Shown piece by piece: positions 1-8,781 of a DNA stretch of 64,000 bases (its first letter is position 1; every line of letters starts with the position of its first letter). Source of the DNA: Bin87 sp964502995 (GTDB lineage: Bacteria > Chloroflexota > Dehalococcoidia > Lucifugimonadales > UBA3495); NCBI GenBank assembly GCA_964502995.1, contig CAZCZB010000004.1:1-64000 (forward strand). The letters are read 5' to 3'. Both the position numbers and the translations under genes were made by a program. The notes under the pieces were generated by a model, which did no database searches, was not told where the DNA came from, and saw only the letters and a program-made list of their open reading frames with translations.

Positions 1-428
1 CCCAGGCAGTTCGGCCCGCTCACCCGCATCCCCGATTCCCGCGCAAACTCGCCCAGTTCGCCTTGCAGGTCGCGCCGGTCGTCCACGCCCCGCTCGGCAA
101 ACCCCGCGGAGATCACGATGGCCGACTTCGCGCCCTTCTCGTGGGACTCACGCAGCGTATCCAGCACCGCGTGATACGGAACCACAATGCCCACCACGTC
201 GGGCGCCTCCGGCAGCGCCGACACCGACGGATACGCCTGCAGTCCCTGAACCTCTTCGTACCGTGGATTCACCGGATACACGTTGACTCCGCGCTCCATC
301 GAGCCCATCGCCGCCGCCAGGAACCGCCCGCCGTACTGCATCCTCGGCGTCGCTCCCACCACCGCAATCGACCGCGGATTCAGCATCCGGTCAATCGAAG
401 CCAACTGTGCATCACTCCAAAAGTCCAT
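1..428 (-). CDS. Acyl-CoA synthetase (ADP-forming), CoA-binding domain, 3'-truncated
   Basis: The frame is open from an ATG at 428 to the left window edge, giving 142 residues of the N-terminus. The protein begins MDFWSDAQLASIDRMLNPRS and continues IAVVGAT, the glycine-rich nucleotide fold of a CoA-binding domain, then VYPVNPRYEEVQG, and near the edge AIVISAGFAE and RVSGPNC. These are standard segments of the CoA-binding/ligase-CoA domains of ADP-forming acetyl/acyl-CoA synthetases, which interconvert acyl-CoA and acid plus ATP. A GGGTGG stretch precedes the ATG. The ATP-grasp half, if present, lies outside the window. Family confident, substrate unknown. Confidence 0.85.
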   Translation of the reverse strand, partial: MDFWSDAQLASIDRMLNPRSIAVVGATPRMQYGGRFLAAAMGSMERGVNVYPVNPRYEEVQGLQAYPSVSALPEAPDVVGIVVPYHAVLDTLRESHEKGAKSAIVISAGFAERGVDDRRDLQGELGEFARESGMRVSGPNCL

Positions 429-938
429 TTGAACCACCCTTTTGTCACATGAGTAAAATTTTCGCGGCCGGCGCTACCGCTCCCCTCGCAAGGTCGGAGA
501 AAATCGGCAGAGGGATCATGCCATAGGGGCTTATCCGCTGCCCGAAATCCACGTCCAGCATTTCGATACGTTCTCAACGGGTTTGACCGAGTCCCCGAAT
601 CTCATAGGAACCTCCGTCGCGACGCCCGCCCCGATACTCTACCATCAAACCATAGGGGCGAATAATCATTCGCCCCCTCAAAACATCCCACCCCACCCCA
701 CCTGTCCCATAACCTCGTCCATCCCCGCCAATCCCGCCAATCGCTAGCCTCGACCACCAAACCGCAGGGGCGAATAATCATTCGCCCCTCTCAAACATCC
801 CACCCCACCCGTCCCATAACCACGCCAATCCCCCGAATCGCAAGCCACTACCACCAAACCGTAGGGGCGAATAATCATTCGCCCCTCTCAAACACCACAT
901 CCCACCCGTCCTATAACACCGTCAAACCCCGCCGATGT
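429..938. repeat. Gene-free spacer with three GGGGCGAATAATCATTCGCCCC palindromes
   Basis: No convincing gene in 510 bp. It holds three nearly identical palindromes at 653-677, 766-789 and 862-886, each with GGGGC/GCCCC arms and an AATAATCATT centre. They are embedded in similar flanking text (ACCACCAAACCGTAG before, CTCAAACA and CATCCCACCC after). The flanks are repeated too, so larger units than the hairpin were copied. Confidence 0.85.
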
Positions 939-1544
939 TCACAATTTGCCTTCCCGACGCGCCGCATCGGCCGCCAGATACTCTCGAACCGCCTCAAGCT
1001 TGAACTCGTAACCCAGATACGGCAGAAACCCGTGATCAACGGCCAACTGAAACGCCTCCTTCCTCATGTCAACCACATACTCGTCGTCAAGGCCCCAGGA
1101 CGTGTTGAAATTGTCCAACCGCATCACCAGCGCGATGCACGTGCAATAGAACTCGAACATGTGCCAGCCCATTCCGCCGCCGCCCATCCGGTCCGCCGCG
1201 TACGCCCGCATCGTCAAATACTCATGCACCGGATTGTCCGCCCTGCCGACCCGCAGCGCCTTCTCGCTCAGCCCATATTCCAATCCCGAAATCGTGCTGC
1301 ACGACCCGCACTCGCATCCCAGCAGCGCCAACCTCTCATCCCGCTTGATCCTCCCAATGGCGCGTTGCCTCCGCAGTTCCCTGGCTTCCTCCTGTTTCCG
1401 CTTCTTTTCCGCCTCTAATGCAGCCTGCCGGTTCAATTCCTGGCCCGCAATGTACCTTTCAAGACTGTCCAAGTCATCCCTCCGATTCCGATGGCGCGAA
1501 CCACAATTCACCACACCATGATTAACAGAATCTACCAATCCCAT
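939..1544 (-). CDS. Hypothetical protein with Cys cluster and charged N-terminal helix
   Basis: A 201-residue protein of unknown function. Residues of about 25-70 are a highly charged Lys/Glu/Arg-rich helix (AALEAEKKRKQEEARELRRQ), likely coiled coil. A short CECGSC cysteine cluster follows at about residue 76, and the rest is a folded-looking alpha-helical domain with YCTC near the middle. The cysteines could bind metal, but no known motif is complete. There is no signal peptide. It is flanked by palindromic repeats on both sides and not in an obvious operon. The start at 1544 is the longest possible; an internal start is equally plausible. Confidence 0.55.
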   Translation of the reverse strand: MGLVDSVNHGVVNCGSRHRNRRDDLDSLERYIAGQELNRQAALEAEKKRKQEEARELRRQRAIGRIKRDERLALLGCECGSCSTISGLEYGLSEKALRVGRADNPVHEYLTMRAYAADRMGGGGMGWHMFEFYCTCIALVMRLDNFNTSWGLDDEYVVDMRKEAFQLAVDHGFLPYLGYEFKLEAVREYLAADAARREGKL

Positions 1545-1599
1545 ACATCCTGCCCATCGATGTCGCTATCCATTCCCTCAATGGCCTCTACCCAATGCG

Positions 1600-1623
1600 T
1601 AGGGGCGAATATCCATTCGCCCC
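1600..1623. repeat. GGGGCGAAT...ATTCGCCCC palindrome, variant centre
   Basis: A fourth copy of the palindrome, with centre ATATCC instead of AATAATC. The adjoining 1640-1670 text contains the dispersed phrase TCCTGTCCATCCATGAAAA, also found near 5880-5905, 6009-6031 and 6499-6520. Confidence 0.75.
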
Positions 1624-1670
1624 ATCCCATCTATTCAAAAATCCTGTAAATCCTGTCCATCCATGAAAAA

Positions 1671-3355
1671 TCAGGTCTCCCCCGCCGTCCGCAAATCCGC
1701 CCGCCAGTCGTCCGGACTCGGTCCCCGGTCGATCAGCACGTCCACCACCGCCGGCAGACCCGACGCCCGCGCGTCGTTCAACGCACCGGCCAGGTCCCGC
1801 GAATCAGCGACCTGCACGCCGAAGCACCCGAACCCTCGCGCCACCGCCGCGTTGTCCGTCTCCGCAAACTCCGATGCAATGTACTGCCCGGGAGCCTGGT
1901 GGTGCCGCACCATCCCCAGCGCGCCGTCGTTGAACACCACGCAGATGATCGGCAGGTTGTACTGCATCGCCGTCGAAAGCGCGTTCACCGTCATCATATA
2001 ACCGCCGTCCCCCGTCACGCACACCACCGGCCGCCCCGGATACGCCACCTGCAGCCCCACCGAGGCCGGCAGTCCCCAGCCCATCCCCGCCGTGCCGCCG
2101 GGGCAGAAGAACGTATGCGCCTGCTGCGCCTGGANNNNNNNNNNGTCCGGTTGGTCCCCGCGTCCAGCGCGTACACCGTGTCCGCCGGCATCGTCTCCTG
2201 CAGCACCCGAACCACCCGCTGCGGCAACACCGGCGACGAGTCGGTATGCAGCCCCGCGTCCTCGTAGAATCCCGCGTCCGCCTTGCGACCCGACAGCGCC
2301 CCGGCCCACTCGCTCCTCTGACCCGCCGTGCTCGTCGATGCCTCCGCCGACGCCTCCACCAACTGCCCCAGGATGCTCCCGGCGTCGCCGATCAGACCCA
2401 GTTCCACCGGGAAGGTCCAGCCGGCGTTCCGGTCGTCAATATCAATCTGAATGATCCGCTGGCCCTTGGGATTGAACACGCTCGGACGCTCGCGCACCGT
2501 GTCCTGCGGGCTCAGCTTGGCCCCCACCACGATCACCGTATCCGCGTCGCCCACCGCCTCGTTCGCCGCCGCCTGCCCGTAGATGCCAACCATCCCGACC
2601 GACAGCGGATGCGTCTCCGCGATGGCCGACTTACCCTTGTAGCTCGTTGCCACCGGCGCGTTCCACTGCTGCGCCAGTTGCTCCAGCAACCCGTGCGCCC
2701 CCGCCATGTGTACGCCGTTCCCCGCCACGATCACCGGACGCCGCGATTGCGACAGTATCTCCACCGCCCGCTCGATGTCCGCCGGCGCCGCCTGCGGCTT
2801 CGCCGTGTTAAGGTATCCCGCCGTGTCGTGGATGAACGGCGGCGATTCCACGTCAACCTCGCCCCCGATGGACGCCGACCTCATCAGCAGGCACGTCGGA
2901 CCCGGTCGCCCGCTGGTGGCGTGCTTGATCGCCAACTGCGCGCCCAGCGCCGCCTCCTTGGGCGACGTCGCCAGCGTCGTGTATTTGGTCATCGACCGGA
3001 AGATGTTGTGCAGGTCGATGCTCCCGTACTCGCCCGCGCCCGACTGGTTCGCCGGATGCTGACCCACCCCGCCGTCCGACGTGTCCGTCAGCACCAGCAT
3101 CGGGCTGCTGCTCAGCATCGCCTCCATGAACAGCCCCTGGCCCATGATCACCGCCGGCTTGCCGGTGGCGCGCCCGTAGGCGTCGGCCATGATCGCCGCC
3201 GTCTGCTCGTGCCGCGCCAGGTACGTGTTGATCGCCGGTTCCTTGCCCACCAGCTGCTCAAAAATCTGCCCAGTCCCGCCACCCGGAATCCCGAACACCG
3301 CATCGATCCCCGCCTCCTGCAAAAACTGCACAATCAACTCATTGGCCTTCGGCAT
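1671..3355 (-). CDS. Thiamine-diphosphate-dependent enzyme (acetolactate synthase/benzoylformate decarboxylase type), interrupted by assembly gap
   Basis: About 560 residues of a three-domain TPP enzyme. The N-terminal pyrimidine-binding domain has the catalytic glutamate in YLARHEQTAA (E50) and ADAYGRATG. The middle domain has VIVAGNGVHMAGA. The C-terminal PP-binding domain has GDGGYMM followed about 27 residues later by NDGALGM, the Mg-TPP signature. A 10-base N run (2135-2144) falls just before CPGGTAGMGWGLP, and the halves are out of frame across it. The gap length is therefore a placeholder and the gene is probably intact in vivo. Reaction uncertain: 2-oxoacid decarboxylation or carboligation. 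No small regulatory subunit is adjacent. Confidence 0.85.
2135..2144. other. Assembly gap (10 N)
   Basis: Ten N bases inside the TPP-enzyme gene. The reading frames left and right differ by two bases modulo three when the gap is taken literally, so its true size is not 10. Confidence 0.99.
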
Positions 3356-3371
3356 AACAACCTCTCCCGTA

Positions 3372-3407
3372 TGTCATTGCGAGGCGCAATGCGCCGCAGC
3401 AATCTCG
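3372..3407. repeat. TCATTGCGAGG...GCAATCTC dispersed-repeat copy
   Basis: The segment begins GTCATTGCGAGGCGCAA and ends CGCAGCAATCTC. This is a common bacterial intergenic repeat text found once here, just upstream of the TPP enzyme gene. It shows imperfect dyad symmetry (GCGCAATGCGC). Confidence 0.55.
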
Positions 3408-3420
3408 TGCTTCCCGCCCG

Positions 3421-3553
3421 CTCATGGTGAGTCCGTCGAACCCATCACCCCGCTCATGGTGAGCTTGTCGAACCCGCTCATGGTGAGCCCGTCGAACCAT
3501 CACCCCGCTCATGGTGAGCCTGTCGAACCCGCTCATGGTGAGCCCGTCGAACC
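3421..3553. repeat. Five-copy CTCATGGTGAGCCTGTCGAACC array
   Basis: Five copies of a 22-base unit start at 3421, 3453, 3477, 3508 and 3532, differing mainly at the GTCC/CTTG/GCCC/CCTG position. Spacing alternates about 32 and 24 bases, so a two-unit block was duplicated. A related half-unit (CTCATCCTGAGCCTGTCGAA) occurs near 8645. The rest of 3356-3918 shows no gene. Confidence 0.85.
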
Positions 3554-3918
3554 ATCACCCTACGGAACGTCCGCCCACGTAAGACGAAGACTGGGATAAG
3601 GGACAAAACCCCACCAACAAACTCCTGGCGATAATACCCACACCCCCACCAACAATCAACCAACCACCTTGCAACCTCTCATCCCGACTATGGGGCTGCA
3701 ACCCAATCGGTCCCTTGCAACCTGCTCCGAGCAGTAATCCCCAACGGCTCGGGCTTTTGAAATCGTAAGCACATCATCGATTGCTGTGGCGTCCGTTTGA
3801 CATGTAATTGTCGGTTGACGCAACCCTGTAACCCTTCTAGCCTATTCCGGCTTTACATATCGTTGGCTTGTTGAATTCATTGTTTCACGCAACGAAATAA
3901 CCTCAGTGGAGAAGCTAC

Positions 3919-5040
3919 ATGGTCTCGCGAAATGCTATGGATTCCTTGTCGAAACGTGCCGCGCAGTTGGTCGATCAAAACACTCTGACCACCGAAGAAG
4001 CGACCAAGCATGCGTTGGTTTTGCCGTTCATACAGGCCTTGGGATACGACATTTTTAACCCGATGGAAGTTGTCCCCGAATACACCGCCGATTTCGGACT
4101 GAAACAAGGCGAAAAAGTGGACTACGCCATTGTCCGCGAAGAAGACGATGGCGAACCCACCATGTTGATCGAGTGCAAAAAGGTCTCTGATCCGTTGGAC
4201 GTCACCAAGGCCTCGCAACTCAGCCGTTACTTCAGCCAGACCCCGGCACATATCGGCGTCCTCACCAACGGGGTCGTGTACAGGTTTTTCAGCGATCTCG
4301 ACGCTGAGAATGTCATGGACTCCACCCCGTTTCTGGAAATCGACGTAACTCAACTGGACGGTCGGAGTATTAATTCGCTCAATCACTTTGCCAAGCATAC
4401 GTTCGATATCGACGAGGCACGCAGCGCCGCGTCCAACATGAAGCACATTCACGGAATGAAAGATTACCTGGCGCAAATCTATGGCCAGCCTGATCCTGAC
4501 TTCGTCCGCCTGCTGGCCCGGAAAGTCTATTCCGGAGTCATTACCCAGTCCCGCTTTGAACATTTTGAAGGCCTGGTGAAATTGGCCTTTCAGGGCTTTG
4601 TCAATGACCGGATCAACAGCACACTCCAGCGCGCTACTGACATCGCTAATACCGCTGTCGACGACGACGAACGTCTCCAGACTCATGAATCCGATTCGAA
4701 TCCGACCGAAACCGACGATGACTCATCGCCCAGCCGGAGAGGAATCGTAACCACGGTGGAAGAGGTTCAGGGTTACGAGTTGGTCAAAACACTGCTCGAA
4801 GACACCGTAGAACCGTCGAGGGTCACCATGCGTGATACTCAGAGCTATTGTGGTGTTTTGCTGGACGACAACAATCGCAAGATCATCTGTCGTTTGCGAT
4901 TCAACGCAACCTCCGTCAAGTACCTCGGATTGCTCGACAGTGAACGTAACGAAACTCGCTACCAACTGGATCACATAGACGATATTTCACAATACGCTGA
5001 TGAAATCCGGTCAATCGTCAACCGACTCCTCCAAGAATGA
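3919..5040 (+). CDS. Type I restriction R-subunit N-terminal-like (HSDR_N_2) protein, standalone
   Basis: A 373-residue protein. Residues of about 25-95 fit the PD-(D/E)XK-like fold at the N-terminus of type I R subunits: FIQALGYDIFNPMEVVPEY, then GEKVDYAIV with the acidic residue, then LIECKK with the E-x-K pair. SQLSRYFSQTPAHIGVLTNG follows, the usual QLxRYF continuation. There is no helicase domain, and no methylase or specificity gene nearby. The C-terminal third (Asp/Ser-rich linker, then a beta-rich domain of about 100 residues) may give specificity or regulation. Base composition looks lower in GC than the neighbours, and repeats flank it, suggesting transfer. Nuclease activity is an inference. 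Confidence 0.75.
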   Translation: MVSRNAMDSLSKRAAQLVDQNTLTTEEATKHALVLPFIQALGYDIFNPMEVVPEYTADFGLKQGEKVDYAIVREEDDGEPTMLIECKKVSDPLDVTKASQLSRYFSQTPAHIGVLTNGVVYRFFSDLDAENVMDSTPFLEIDVTQLDGRSINSLNHFAKHTFDIDEARSAASNMKHIHGMKDYLAQIYGQPDPDFVRLLARKVYSGVITQSRFEHFEGLVKLAFQGFVNDRINSTLQRATDIANTAVDDDERLQTHESDSNPTETDDDSSPSRRGIVTTVEEVQGYELVKTLLEDTVEPSRVTMRDTQSYCGVLLDDNNRKIICRLRFNATSVKYLGLLDSERNETRYQLDHIDDISQYADEIRSIVNRLLQE

Positions 5041-6048
5041 CCAATCGGCATCTTCGCCCGGTAACCGTCAGAGACGGATTGCAAAAATACCCCGTCCCCA
5101 TCCCGCCCATCCCGTAAACCCACGCCAAACAAAAACCACTGACACCCGCCCGTTGCGCCATCCTGCCAGCACCGCCTATCCTAGATTTATCTAGATAGAA
5201 ACAGCTGTTTGATTCCGATACCAGTAGAGGCAGGAGTTTCCTTCGACGGCCAACCCCGTCAGTTTCAAAATCGCAACCGGTCCAGGTGGCAATTCGTCGA
5301 TATCCGACCAACGTACTCACCGACGGTGCCCCACTGGACCACCGGGTCAGTTCGGCCCCGCGTGGAGGGACGCCCCCACCGCTCATCATGAGCAGTCCCC
5401 GGCGTACCCGTGCCCACGGAACTACCGTCCAAATAGTTGCGTACCCCCGGCCGTGTGCTGACAACGAAGGAAACCCTGCCTCTCACCACCCAACATCCAG
5501 AGGAGCAAGCCAACCCAAACACCCAAAACCACGTATCGGCGACTACGGTGGTCGCCCCCCGAAATCCGGCGTAGGGGCGAATAATAATTCGCCCGTGCCT
5601 CAACCCACGCCAACGAACGGATTACCAACCCGCCGTCAACAATCGACCACGGTAGGGGCGACCCTTGTGGTCGCCCCGTCCGGGCATACCCATTCCGTGG
5701 CGGCAACCCTCGTGGTTGCCCCGCCCTGGAATACCAATCCCGTGGTGGCGACCCTCGTGGTCGCCCTGCTACCCGGTCACACCGCACCGGGCCGAAACCA
5801 CTCCCCACCGCACGTCACCCCACGCCGGCAAACCTCCCACGCCCAACCAACCATCCATCCCAATCAAAAATCCCATCCCCTCCATCCTGTACATCCATGA
5901 AAACAAAAAGGAGATGACACCATAAACGCCGTTCCGTGGCGATACCCTCCCGGTCGCCCCGAACCCGGTCCCCACCGCGCGCCATCCCAATCAAAAATCC
6001 CATCCCGTCCATCCTGTACATCCATGAAAACAAAAAGGAGATGACACC
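5041..6048. repeat. Repeat-rich spacer: palindromes and a 69-bp direct duplication
   Basis: No convincing gene in about 1 kb. It contains a GGGGCGAATAATAATTCGCCC palindrome (5572-5594) and three GGCGACCCTTGTGGTCGCC-type palindromes in a row at 5653-5677, about 5700-5722 and about 5743-5765. A 69-bp segment at 5856-5924 is repeated at 5983-6051 with a single difference. The duplicated block ends in AAAAAGGAGATGACACCATA, a good ribosome-binding site. Confidence 0.8.
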
Positions 6049-6117
6049 ATAGGCACCGTCCAACACCACCAACAACGCAGCAATAGATTCCTCGCCAGCG
6101 CCCATGCCAGCATCACT

Positions 6118-6471
6118 TTGGGCGATACCGACCGCGCCGCCGAGGCGTTGCGCCGCTCGGCCAGCCACGCCGTAACCGCCGCCGCGGTGCATTGGCACTA
6201 CCCCTACCGTTCCCGACGCTTCCTTGCCAACGCCCTCCGCACCTTCGTCATCGAGCGCAATCTCGACGAAAGCCACCTGCACACGTTTCAGGCCGTGTAC
6301 GAAGTCAACCCCCAGGCGTTGCAATCCCTGGGCCGCTTCGCCGCCTGTCGCAGACTCAACAAGCTCCGTCGTCTGGTCGCCCGCCTCAAGTCCGACCTCG
6401 ACCAGGCCATCGCCTCCGACCCCAACCCGCCAACCCTCGACCAGATCATGGCCGGCATCGAACCCCGATAA
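6118..6471 (+). CDS. Hypothetical small helical protein; N-terminus may extend upstream to 6049
   Basis: From a TTG at 6118 the frame gives 117 residues of helical, Arg/Ala-rich protein (GDTDRAAEALRRSASHAVTA, then VHWHYPYRSRR). The frame stays open upstream to 6049 and reads QRSNRFLASAHASITLGD, which looks like the same domain. There is no ribosome-binding site before the TTG, but AAGGAG at 6035-6040 lies eight bases before an ATA codon at 6049. The natural start may thus be ATA, giving 140 residues, or the gene may be a fossil whose ATG decayed. The small paired-helix look resembles HEPN-type proteins, but I cannot assign a family. Confidence 0.5.
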   Translation: MGDTDRAAEALRRSASHAVTAAAVHWHYPYRSRRFLANALRTFVIERNLDESHLHTFQAVYEVNPQALQSLGRFAACRRLNKLRRLVARLKSDLDQAIASDPNPPTLDQIMAGIEPR

Positions 6472-6590
6472 CCAAACCTAAGAGCACACCCCATCCCGTC
6501 CATCCTGTACATCCATGAAAAACAGTAAATCCGGTTGACCCCGTCCCCACGCTGCCCTATCATCCCGGCAAACATGACCGTCCCACCCTC

Positions 6591-6620
6591 GGGGACGACC
6601 CTTGTGGTCGTCCTCTCCGG
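6591..6620. repeat. GGGGACGACCCTTGTGGTCGTCC palindrome
   Basis: A variant of the same palindrome family about 40 bases before the next gene start. Its arms are GGACGAC/GTCGTCC instead of GGGGCGAC/GTCGCCCC, with compensating changes on both sides, which points to selection for pairing or to copying of a paired element. Confidence 0.65.
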
Positions 6621-6658
6621 TGGGCGAATCAGAGCCCAAACCGAGATGAGGTACAGCC

Positions 6659-8341
6659 ATGCGCGGATCCGAAGCAGTCGTCAAAGCCCTCGAACAGGAA
6701 GGAATACGCTACATATCCGGGTTCGCCGGCGGCGGCCTGAATCCCCTCTGGGGCCCCCTGCGCGCCTCCTCCATCCGGCCATTCGCCGCCCGCAACGAGC
6801 GACTGGGCGTTGAAATCGCCGACGGCTACGCCCGCGCCACCGGCGAGGTCGGAGTCGCCATGACCGGCACCGGCCCCGGCGCAACCAACTGCCTCACCGG
6901 CATCGCCGGCTGCTACGCCGACAACGTCCCCGTCCTGCTCCTCATGGGACAGCACCCCCTGCGCAACCTCGGCCAGGAGTGGCAGCAGGAAGTCTCCCCG
7001 GCCATCTTCGACGGCCTCTGCAAGTGGCGCGGCACCTTCACCCGCGTCCAGGACATACCCCAGGTCATGCGCCGCGCCTTCACCGCCCTCCGTTCCGGCT
7101 CGCCCGGCCCGGTCGTCCTCGAAATGCCCCAGGACGTCATGAACGCTGAGGCCGATGATGCCGTCCTCGCCTACACCCCCGTCGGCACGCCCGGCAAGTC
7201 CGGCCCCTCCGACGACGAGGTGCAGCGCGCCGCCGATATGCTGGTAAACGCCAGCCTTCCTGTCCTCAACGCCGGCGGCGGCGCAATGTCCGCCAACGCC
7301 GCCGAAGAGGTCATGGAACTGGCCGAAATGCTCTCCATGCCCGTGGCCACCACCATCATGGGCAAGGGCATCTTCCCCGAAAACCATCCCCTCTCCCTCG
7401 GCGGCGGCGTCTATCCCCGCAGCCGCTACGCCTCCGGCGCGGCGCTCCAGATCAACCGCAAGGCCGACGTTGTACTCGCCGTCGGCAACTCTTTCCGCCA
7501 GCCCAACGGCACCGACGGCCGCCCCATCCCCGCAGGCGTGCAGATCATCCACATCAACGCCGACCAGGCCGACCTCAACAAGACCTACCAGGTCGATCTC
7601 CCCATGCTCGCCGATGCCAAACTCGCCCTCCGCGCCATCATCAACGCGGTGCGCCAGCGCCTCGGCCCCAACGGCGGCGGCATCAAGCAGGAGATCGTGG
7701 ACGAGATCCGCGCCTGCCACCAGAAGTCCGAGGCCGAGTGGACCCCTAGGTTCAACGATACCGAGACACCCACCAACGGCTACCGCGTCGTCCACGAACT
7801 CCAGCAGGTGATCGACCCCGACCGCACCATCGCCCTCCACGACGCCGGCGGCAGCCGCGGCTACGTCGTCCCCTTCTGGATGACCACCCGCCCCCGCAAT
7901 TTCGTCGCCATGGGCGGAATGGCCGCCATGGGTTGGTCCCTGGGCGCCGCCATCGGAACCAAGCTCGGCCGTCCCGATCACCTGGTCGTCCACGTCCTCG
8001 GCGATGCCTCCTTCGGCATGACCGGCATGGACGTCGAGACTGCTTCCCGCATGGGCCTGCCGATCCTCACCGTCGTGATCAACAACGGCGGCACCGGCGG
8101 TGGGATGATGGGCATGGAAGACCCCAACGGCACGCCTCCGGAAGTGGCCGTCCTCGGCGGCAACTTCAGCGTCGTCGCCGACGGTCTGGGCTGCTACTCC
8201 GAGCGCGTCGAGGATCCCGATGATCTGCAGTCCGCCTTCCGCCGCGCCATCCGCGCCACCGAGGAGGGCCAGTCCGCCCTCGTCGAGGTGATGATCCGCC
8301 CGCTGCCAACCCCCGAACTCCCCGACGACTGGTCCCTCTGA
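6659..8341 (+). CDS. Thiamine-diphosphate-binding enzyme, acetolactate synthase large-subunit-like
   Basis: A 560-residue enzyme with all three TPP-enzyme domains. Domain one has FAGGGLNPL, the catalytic glutamate in AARNERLGVE (E47), ADGYARATG and TGTGPGATN. The middle domain has PVLNAGGGAMSANA. The C-terminal domain has GGMAAMGWSLGAAIG and the Mg-TPP motif GDASFGM followed by NNGGTGG. It differs clearly from the enzyme at 1671-3355, so this is no recent duplication. It probably acts on a 2-oxoacid or an acyl substrate such as an oxalyl- or sulfo-compound; the specificity cannot be read. No regulatory subunit is adjacent. The ATG follows a GAGGTACAGCC leader. Confidence 0.88.
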   Translation: MRGSEAVVKALEQEGIRYISGFAGGGLNPLWGPLRASSIRPFAARNERLGVEIADGYARATGEVGVAMTGTGPGATNCLTGIAGCYADNVPVLLLMGQHPLRNLGQEWQQEVSPAIFDGLCKWRGTFTRVQDIPQVMRRAFTALRSGSPGPVVLEMPQDVMNAEADDAVLAYTPVGTPGKSGPSDDEVQRAADMLVNASLPVLNAGGGAMSANAAEEVMELAEMLSMPVATTIMGKGIFPENHPLSLGGGVYPRSRYASGAALQINRKADVVLAVGNSFRQPNGTDGRPIPAGVQIIHINADQADLNKTYQVDLPMLADAKLALRAIINAVRQRLGPNGGGIKQEIVDEIRACHQKSEAEWTPRFNDTETPTNGYRVVHELQQVIDPDRTIALHDAGGSRGYVVPFWMTTRPRNFVAMGGMAAMGWSLGAAIGTKLGRPDHLVVHVLGDASFGMTGMDVETASRMGLPILTVVINNGGTGGGMMGMEDPNGTPPEVAVLGGNFSVVADGLGCYSERVEDPDDLQSAFRRAIRATEEGQSALVEVMIRPLPTPELPDDWSL

Positions 8342-8360
8342 TCTGAACCACCCAAACCCG

Positions 8361-8428
8361 TAGGGGCGAGTCATCATTCGCCCCTCCACCACCGGCGCCC
8401 ACGCAGGGGCGGGTCTCGTACCCGCCCC
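8361..8428. repeat. Two adjacent GGGGC palindromes with different centres
   Basis: GGGGCGAGTCATCATTCGCCCC (about 8362-8384) and GGGGCGGGTCTCGTACCCGCCCC (about 8405-8428) lie about 20 bases apart, directly downstream of the TPP enzyme. The two share only the outer arms. Confidence 0.75.
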
Positions 8429-8654
8429 GATTCATTCCCGCTCGTCCTTTGCCAGTGCAATAATCGCCGGCCCCTCCTTCATCCCCGCTCATATCGTACC
8501 CGCCCCGATTCATTCCCGCCCGTCCCTCGCCAGCGCAATAATCGCCGTCCCCTCCTTCATCCCCGCTCATATCGTACCCGCCCCGATTCATTCCCTCCCG
8601 TCCTTCGCCAGTGCAATAATTGCCGTCCCCTACTTGATCCCCGCTCATCCTGAG
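8421..8654. repeat. 78-bp tandem repeat, three copies
   Basis: Units start at 8421, 8499 and 8577 (CCCGCCCCGATTCATTCCC...), period exactly 78 bases, with a few substitutions per copy. The last unit runs into CTCATCCTGAGCCTGTCGAA, a member of the repeat family seen at 3421-3553. No gene is apparent in 8342-8781. Confidence 0.85.
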
Positions 8655-8781
8655 CCTGTCGAAGGATGCCCCAACCCTCCAGCGGTCCATTCCACGTGCG
8701 GGTCTGGCACCCACTCATACCGTATACTGCCCGCACCTGACATAATGTCTGCGCCAATCCAACAAGCACTGGAGGGAACCC

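Noticed and set aside
1671..3355. True frameshift or pseudogene in the TPP enzyme
   Set aside because: The break coincides exactly with a run of 10 N, so it is an assembly gap.
3421..3553. CRISPR array
   Set aside because: Units are 22 bases with 2-10-base, partly identical spacers; no cas genes are near. It is a dispersed-repeat cluster.
6629..8392. 587-codon frame antisense to the TPP enzyme
   Set aside because: It is the GC-bias shadow of the real gene; its Gly/Asp/His-rich content is typical of an antisense frame.
8421..8654. CRISPR array
   Set aside because: Contiguous 78-base tandem units with no unique spacers.
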